Origin: an uncultured Oscillospiraceae bacterium
Lineage (GTDB): Bacteria; Bacillota; Clostridia; Oscillospirales; Ruminococcaceae
Length of the DNA: 9,725 nucleotides
Assembly: GCA_958448395.1 (NCBI GenBank)
Contig: CAUDDP010000069.1
Location: 1 to 9,725, forward strand
Reading direction: 5' to 3'
The translations under genes were made by a program, and so were the position numbers. Positions 5,244 to 9,725 of this stretch are shown here, one piece after another; within the stretch, counting starts at the first letter, position 1; each line of letters opens with the position of its first letter. A model generated the notes under the pieces. That model was not told the origin of the DNA. It worked only from the letters and a program-made list of their open reading frames with translations, and ran no database searches.

Positions 5244-7853
5244 ATGAGTGAAGAAAAAACAACCCCGATTGAAAATCGGGACGGCAAAATTACACCGGTG
5301 GACATCGGACAGGAAATGCAGAAATCGTTTCTGGAATATGCTATGTCTGTCATTGTGGCAAGAGCCCTGCCTGATGTACGGGACGGTTTGAAGCCCGTAC
5401 ACCGCCGGATTCTCTATACCATGTACGAAAATAACCTGACACCGGACAGACCCTATCACAAATGTGCGGATACCGTTGGTTCCGTGCTTGGTCGGTATCA
5501 CCCACACGGTGACGCTTCCGTCTATGATGCACTGGTGCGTTTGGCACAGTCCTTCTCCCTGCGATATGAGCTGGTAGACGGACAGGGTAACTTTGGTTCT
5601 GTGGACGGCGACCCACCGGCTGCCTATCGTTATACCGAAGCCCGTATGTCAAAAATTGCACTGGAGATGCTGACGGATATTCAGAAAGAAACCGTGCCGT
5701 TTGTGCCGAACTATGACGAACGGTTGCAGGAACCAGCTGTTTTGCCGTCTCGTTACCCGAATATTCTGGTGAACGGTTCGACTGGTATTGCGGTTGGTAT
5801 GGCAACCAATATTCCGCCGCATAACCTCGGTGAGGTCATTGACGGCTTGATTCTCATGATGGAGCAGCCGGATTGCACTTTGGAACAGCTCATGCAGTGT
5901 ATCAAAGGTCCGGATTTTCCAACGGGCGGCATTATCATGGGACTTTCTGGTATCCGTGCCGCTTATGGCACCGGACGAGGCAAGATTACACTGCGTGGTA
6001 AGACGGAATTGGAAACGGTTCGGGGTCGGGAAAGTATTATTATCACGGAAATCCCGTATATGGTCAATAAGGCAAGACTGGTGGAAAGCATTGCAGATCA
6101 TGTCAAGGAAAACCGCATTGACGGCATTTATCACATTCAGGATGAGTCCAGCCGTGAGGGGATGCGGATTGTCATTGAGCTGAAAAAGGATGCCAATCCG
6201 CAGATTGTCCTGAATAAGCTGTTCAGTTATACGCAGTTGCAGGATACTGTTGGTGTCAATATGCTGGCACTGGTCAACGGGGAACCAAAGGTGCTGACAC
6301 TGAAGCAGATTCTGGAACAGTATCTGCAATTCCAGGTGGAAGTGATTACGAACCGTACCAAGTATGAGCTGAAAAAGGCGGAAAAACGGGCACACTTGCT
6401 GCAAGGCTTTGTCGTTGCCATTGACCATATTGACGAAGTGATTGCCATTTTGCGGAGCAGCCGTACGATTCCAGAGGGCAAACAGCGATTGATGGATCGC
6501 TTTCAAGACATGGACTTGACTGCCCTGTTGGATCGGGCACAGTATGATACCGAAAAGTATCAGATGGAACAGCAGATCGGTTTGTCCGATGAACAGGCAG
6601 ATGCGATTGTACAGATGCGGTTGGGACAGTTGACCGGTATGGAACGGCAGAAGGTAACAGATGAGCTGTATGCGTTGCTGGCAAAGATTTCGGATTATCT
6701 GGACATTTTGGCAGATGAACAGCGTGTTTACGGCATTATCCGCAGCGATTTGGAGGATATCCGGAAGCGGTTCGGCGACAAGCGGCGGACGGAAATCCAG
6801 ATGGTAGACGGTGAAGTGGATATTGAAGACCTGATTCCAGTAGAGGACTGTGTGGTAACCTTTACGGAAAGCGGTTACATGAAGCGGATGCCAGTGGATG
6901 TCTATAAAACCCAGAAGCGTGGTGGGAAAGGCGTCAGCGGCATGAAGCAGCGAGAAGCGGACTTTGTCAATGAGATGTTTATCAGCTCGACCCATGACCA
7001 TATTCTGTTTATCAGCAATTATGGCATGATGTATCGGCTCAAGTGCTATGAGATTCCGGAGGGCTCCCGTGCGTCCAGAGGATTCAATATTGTGAATCTG
7101 CTGCCGCTGAAGGAAGGCGAAAAGATTGCTGCTATGCTGCGGACAAAGGATTTTGACGAAGGTAAGTATTTGGTTACCATCACACGGCAGGGTAAAATTA
7201 AGCGGACGGCATTATCTGCCTATAAGAATGTGCGGAAGAATGGCTTAATTGCTGTTGGTTTGGAAGAAGGCGATGAGATTGCCGGTGTGCGTCTGACAGA
7301 TGGTGCTGCACGGCTCTTTGTGGCAACCAAGCAGGGGATGATTCTCCGGATGGAGGAAACCTGTATCCGCCCACAGGGCAGAAGTGCACATGGCGTGAAG
7401 GCAATTACCCTGCGGGAAGGCGATGCGGTTGTTTCTGTTGCAAGAGAGCGAGAAGGGGCATCTTTGCTGACTGTCACCGAAAATGGTTTTGGCAGACGCA
7501 GCGAGTTAGACCAGTACCGGATTCAGAACCGTGGCGGTTACGGTCTGCATAACTACAAGGTGGATGCAGAGCGTGGCATGGTTTGTGGCATTAAAGTTGT
7601 GGATGAAACGGATGATATTCTGTTGATTTCCAGTGATGGCATTGTCATTCGGGTATGCTGTGCAGATATTCGCCTGATGGGACGTACTGCAAAGGGTGTA
7701 CGGATTATGCGTGTGACAGGTGATAATAAGGTGGTTGCATTCAGTCGAACGGAGCATGATGAAAATGCGGCTTGCAGTCAGGTAGAAGATATTGCAGAAG
7801 AAGCAGAAGCAGAATTGGCAGACGATACAGAAACCGGAACAGAAACGGTATAA
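5244..7853 (+). CDS. gyrA: DNA gyrase subunit A
   Basis: GyrA carries out DNA breakage and rejoining and wraps DNA through its C-terminal pinwheel. In this 869-residue protein the breakage domain shows ALPDVRDGLKPVHRRILY near residues 41-58, the HPHGD block (86-90), the catalytic Arg129-Tyr130 pair in AAYRYTEARM, and the intercalating Ile182 in NGSTGIAVGMATNIPPHN. The GyrA-box QKRGGKG (557-563) marks gyrase rather than topoisomerase IV. The last 30 or so residues are acidic (EDIAEEAEAELADD), a tail type known to tune supercoiling in other gyrases, and they make the protein longer than the usual 820-840. The site equivalent to E. coli Ser83 is Ala91, while Asp87 is kept as Asp95. The ATG at 5244 follows AAAGGTGGA (5225-5233). 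Unlike in Bacillus, a separate gene and a large repeat region lie between gyrB and gyrA, so separate transcription is likely. Confidence 0.98.
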   Translation: MSEEKTTPIENRDGKITPVDIGQEMQKSFLEYAMSVIVARALPDVRDGLKPVHRRILYTMYENNLTPDRPYHKCADTVGSVLGRYHPHGDASVYDALVRLAQSFSLRYELVDGQGNFGSVDGDPPAAYRYTEARMSKIALEMLTDIQKETVPFVPNYDERLQEPAVLPSRYPNILVNGSTGIAVGMATNIPPHNLGEVIDGLILMMEQPDCTLEQLMQCIKGPDFPTGGIIMGLSGIRAAYGTGRGKITLRGKTELETVRGRESIIITEIPYMVNKARLVESIADHVKENRIDGIYHIQDESSREGMRIVIELKKDANPQIVLNKLFSYTQLQDTVGVNMLALVNGEPKVLTLKQILEQYLQFQVEVITNRTKYELKKAEKRAHLLQGFVVAIDHIDEVIAILRSSRTIPEGKQRLMDRFQDMDLTALLDRAQYDTEKYQMEQQIGLSDEQADAIVQMRLGQLTGMERQKVTDELYALLAKISDYLDILADEQRVYGIIRSDLEDIRKRFGDKRRTEIQMVDGEVDIEDLIPVEDCVVTFTESGYMKRMPVDVYKTQKRGGKGVSGMKQREADFVNEMFISSTHDHILFISNYGMMYRLKCYEIPEGSRASRGFNIVNLLPLKEGEKIAAMLRTKDFDEGKYLVTITRQGKIKRTALSAYKNVRKNGLIAVGLEEGDEIAGVRLTDGAARLFVATKQGMILRMEETCIRPQGRSAHGVKAITLREGDAVVSVAREREGASLLTVTENGFGRRSELDQYRIQNRGGYGLHNYKVDAERGMVCGIKVVDETDDILLISSDGIVIRVCCADIRLMGRTAKGVRIMRVTGDNKVVAFSRTEHDENAACSQVEDIAEEAEAELADDTETGTETV

Positions 7854-7857
7854 GAAT

Positions 7858-7932
7858 GCCGTAGGCGACTATGGTCAAGCTGGCTTCAGGCGGCGAGTCG
7901 CCGCAGATAACTGCGGTCAAGCTGTCCCCTGC
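7858..7932 (+). repeat. Intergenic repeat modules immediately after gyrA
   Basis: Four bases after the gyrA stop begins the shared module (7858-7882), continuing through the inverted repeat GCGGCGAGTCGCCGC (7890-7904). This 49-base run is the same as 1661-1708 after recF apart from one inserted base. It is followed by CAAGCTGTCCCCTGC (7918-7932), which also occurs at 4790-4804. The modules are thus reassorted between gaps rather than copied as one fixed block. Confidence 0.8.
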
Positions 7933-7968
7933 AAAGCAAACGAGTTGAACAAGGCCGCAGAACGAGGA

Positions 7969-8150
7969 ACAAGCTACCGCTGTCCGCCCTCTAAAAGAAC
8001 AAAACGGTACAGAATACAGAAATTTAGAGTGATTTGACTGCAAGCATGTACCACGTACAACGGCGGACAGCGGACACAGGCAGAGAGCGGAGCGATTCTG
8101 CCGGCGGAGATGAGACCGTTATCCGTGAGAGAAAATACAAAAATGGATTT
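7969..8150 (+). repeat. Long structured intergenic repeat, copy 2
   Basis: This is the second copy of the 4843-5026 element. The outer arms CCGCTGTCCGCC (7977-7988) and GGCGGACAGCGG (8062-8073) are perfect 12-bp inverted repeats. Nested inside are CTCTAAA (7989-7995) with TTTAGAG (8023-8029), and TGTAC-CAC-GTACA (8047-8059). The tail (8119-8150) matches those at 1796 and 4996. The inner linker differs in sequence and length from copy 1, yet pairing arms remain, suggesting that structure is maintained. Confidence 0.8.
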
Positions 8151-8202
8151 TCGTGTGCACGCTACAGACAAACCATACAGCGTATTCACCAGACAGTTCC
8201 GA

Positions 8203-8229
8203 AATGGTTTCTTTGGAGTGGAAACCATT
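8203..8229. repeat. Inverted repeat upstream of parS
   Basis: AATGGTTTC (8203-8211) and GAAACCATT (8221-8229) are perfect reverse complements separated by 9 bp, ending 16 bp before the parS site. It could be a regulator-binding site or a weak transcript-end hairpin. A possible -10-like TATTTT follows at 8235-8240 with TTGGAG at 8213-8218 as a poor -35, which is too weak to call a promoter. Confidence 0.45.
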
Positions 8230-8245
8230 CTGGATATTTTAATTC

Positions 8246-8261
8246 TGTTTCACGTGAAACA
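8246..8261. promoter_or_regulatory. parS centromere site (ParB/Spo0J binding)
   Basis: The 16-bp palindrome TGTTTCACGTGAAACA is an exact match to the well-known bacterial parS consensus TGTTNCACGTGAAACA. ParB (Spo0J in Bacillus) loads here, switches to a CTP-bound sliding clamp and spreads along neighbouring DNA, which recruits SMC/condensin and lets ParA move the newly copied origin. parS sites cluster near oriC, in agreement with the gene neighbourhood here. It lies 29 bp upstream of the mnmE ATG, so ParB occupancy could also influence mnmE transcription. An exact 16-mer match by chance in 10 kb is very unlikely. Confidence 0.93.
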
Positions 8262-8290
8262 ATCAATTGATCGAAAGGAGCGGTTTTCCT

Positions 8291-9640
8291 ATGGCAACCA
8301 TTGCCGCAATTGCGACACCGCATGCTGCCGGCGGGATTGCTGTCATCCGTATTTCGGGGGCAGAGGCACTCCATGTTGCAGACCGGATTTTTCAGTCCGA
8401 ACATGGCAAAATCCCATCTCAAATGAAAGGCTATACCTGTGCATATGGGCGGCTTGCTGATTTGGATGACGGGATTGTGACTGTTTTTCGGGCACCGCAC
8501 AGCTACACTGGGGAAGATGTTGTAGAACTGTCCTGTCACGGCGGCATTTATATCACACAACAAATTTTAGATGCTGTGCTCCATGCCGGAGCAGTTCCGG
8601 CAGAGGCAGGTGAATTTACCAAACGAGCTTTTTGCAATGGCAAACTTTCGCTGACACAAGCAGAAGCAGTGATGGATGTGATTGCCGCATCTGGCAGCCG
8701 GGAATTGCAGTTTGCCAATGCCATGCGAGAAGGGGCGATGGTTCGTCGGGTACAGGCTGTACAGGCACAGCTGGTGACGGTTTTGAGTGGTCTGGCAGCC
8801 TGGGCAGACTATCCGGAAGAAGATATTCCAGAAGTCTCACCGGAGGTGCTGCAACGCTCGCTTCGGCAGATTCAGCAGGACTTACAGGCTCTGCTGAAGA
8901 CAAAGGACTATGGGCGGATTCTCAAGTCCGGCGTCGCCACGGTGATTGCCGGTAAGCCCAACGTGGGGAAATCGACACTGTTTAACCTGCTTTCCGGTTG
9001 TGAACGGAGTATTGTTACAGAAATTGCTGGAACAACCAGAGATGTAGTAGAGGAATGTGTTCGGCTGGGCGACGTTACATTACGACTTTCGGATACGGCT
9101 GGACTGCGGGAAACAGCAGATGTCATTGAGCAAATTGGTGTCAGAATTGCAAAGGAAAAGCTGGAGCAGGCGGATTTAATTCTGGCAGTATTTGACAGCC
9201 AACAGCCGCTTTCCACACAGGAGCAGGAATTATTAGAACAGCTCAAGGGTCGTCCGGTGATCGTGATTTTGAACAAGAGCGATGCTGGAGAAGCAAAGAT
9301 TCTACCGGAACAGCTGTCAGATTTTCCGCATTGCATTATGATGTCAGCAAAAGAGGGCAGTGGCTTGGATGCCTTGCAAGCAGCGGTGACAACATTGTTT
9401 TATCGGGGAGATGTCACGCCGGAGCTTGGCATTTTGGCGAATGCCAGACAGACAGCGTGTGCAGAAACGGCGTTGGAAATGGTGACAGCAGCGATGCAAG
9501 CATTGCAAGATGGGGAATTGCTGGATGCTGTGACGGTGTTGTTGGATGAAGCGGCACAGGCATTGATGACGCTGACAGGGGAACGGGTGACAGAAGCGGT
9601 AGTAGACGAAGTATTCCGACATTTTTGTGTGGGGAAGTAG
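8291..9640 (+). CDS. mnmE: tRNA modification GTPase MnmE
   Basis: MnmE (TrmE) works with MnmG to build the carboxymethylaminomethyl group on U34 of tRNAs reading NNA/NNG codons, using methylene-tetrahydrofolate, GTP and FAD. From the ATG at 8291 the 449-residue protein has the N-terminal folate-binding dimerisation domain (about 1-115, starting MATIAAIATPHAAGGIAVIR), a helical domain, and an inserted G domain. That domain shows G1 GKPNVGKS (221-228), G2 GTTRD (247-251), G3 DTAG (268-271), G4 NKSD (328-331) and G5 SAKEGSG (from about 352). The C-terminus ends FCVGK with the conserved Cys446, a variant of the usual C-I/L-G-K ending. The start is set by AAAGGAG (8274-8280); an in-frame TTG at 8267 lies upstream of that site. 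In B. subtilis mnmE is on the other side of oriC with jag and mnmG. Confidence 0.97.
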   Translation: MATIAAIATPHAAGGIAVIRISGAEALHVADRIFQSEHGKIPSQMKGYTCAYGRLADLDDGIVTVFRAPHSYTGEDVVELSCHGGIYITQQILDAVLHAGAVPAEAGEFTKRAFCNGKLSLTQAEAVMDVIAASGSRELQFANAMREGAMVRRVQAVQAQLVTVLSGLAAWADYPEEDIPEVSPEVLQRSLRQIQQDLQALLKTKDYGRILKSGVATVIAGKPNVGKSTLFNLLSGCERSIVTEIAGTTRDVVEECVRLGDVTLRLSDTAGLRETADVIEQIGVRIAKEKLEQADLILAVFDSQQPLSTQEQELLEQLKGRPVIVILNKSDAGEAKILPEQLSDFPHCIMMSAKEGSGLDALQAAVTTLFYRGDVTPELGILANARQTACAETALEMVTAAMQALQDGELLDAVTVLLDEAAQALMTLTGERVTEAVVDEVFRHFCVGK

Positions 9641-9663
9641 CAAATCACGGAAATGCGTTTACA

Positions 9664-9725
9664 CGCCGCAGGCGACTATGGTCAAGCTGATTCAGCTTGG
9701 CGGAGGGGTTATTCCCCACAGTGTG
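9664..9725 (+). repeat. Intergenic repeat after mnmE, cut by the window end
   Basis: Beginning 23 bases after the mnmE stop, this repeats the block at 4691-4750: the 26-bp module, the palindrome CAAGCTGATTCAGCTTG, then ATTCCCCACAGTGTG, where the window stops in the middle of the second palindrome. It differs from the 4691 copy by a few bases, including an extra G/A in the linker. Confidence 0.8.

Noticed and set aside
5233..5247. Tiny reading frame MKNK overlapping the gyrA start (ATGA)
   Set aside because: The ribosome binding site abuts its ATG with no spacing, while the spacing fits gyrA; probably coincidence.
4336..5262. 308-codon open frame on the - strand covering the repeat region
   Set aside because: It runs antisense into the membrane-protein gene, has a low-complexity Ser/Pro/Phe composition, no recognisable domain and no ribosome binding site.
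5649..7001. 450-codon open frame on the - strand opposite gyrA
   Set aside because: It is the antisense shadow of a strongly conserved gene, rich in His/Leu/Ile/Gln as expected from reverse reading of gyrA codons.

Overview
This window is an origin-proximal stretch of a bacterial chromosome, almost certainly from Bacillota/Clostridia. A Ruminococcus-like member of the Oscillospiraceae is my best guess, inferred from gene order, protein style and base composition; no rRNA or other marker confirms it. All six protein genes lie on the + strand: yaaA (S4-domain protein) - recF - gyrB - a small two-helix membrane protein (YcxB-like) - gyrA - mnmE. This is the classical dnaA-dnaN-yaaA-recF-gyrB-gyrA neighbourhood without its first two genes, which probably lie just left of base 1.

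Layout. Bases 1-246 hold two strong inverted repeats and a fragment of an interspersed repeat. yaaA and recF overlap by 4 bp (ATGA) and form a translationally coupled pair. Bases 1614-2148 contain a 120-bp-period tandem duplication whose first copy supplies the last 14 codons of recF, then an AT-rich stretch with a candidate promoter, then a cluster of DnaA-box-like 9-mers just before gyrB. The membrane-protein gene starts 20 bp after gyrB and probably shares its transcript. Bases 4665-5243 hold a chain of perfect hairpins, a long structured repeat and a terminator-like hairpin before gyrA. Bases 7854-8290 hold a second copy of the long repeat, an inverted repeat, and a perfect 16-bp parS site (8246-8261) 29 bp before the mnmE start. 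The window ends inside another repeat copy after mnmE.

How the parts fit together. GyrA and GyrB form DNA gyrase, which removes positive supercoils ahead of forks leaving the nearby origin. RecF loads RecA at gaps and stalled forks. The DnaA boxes and the parS site are landmarks for initiation and for ParB-driven origin segregation. MnmE makes the wobble-uridine tRNA modification with MnmG; in B. subtilis it lies on the other side of oriC in the opposite orientation, so its place here points to local rearrangement.

The least explained feature is a family of modular, hairpin-rich interspersed repeats. They occupy all the sizeable intergenic gaps, all in the same orientation as the genes, and usually begin at or within a few tens of bases after a stop codon. 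I do not recognise the family by name.
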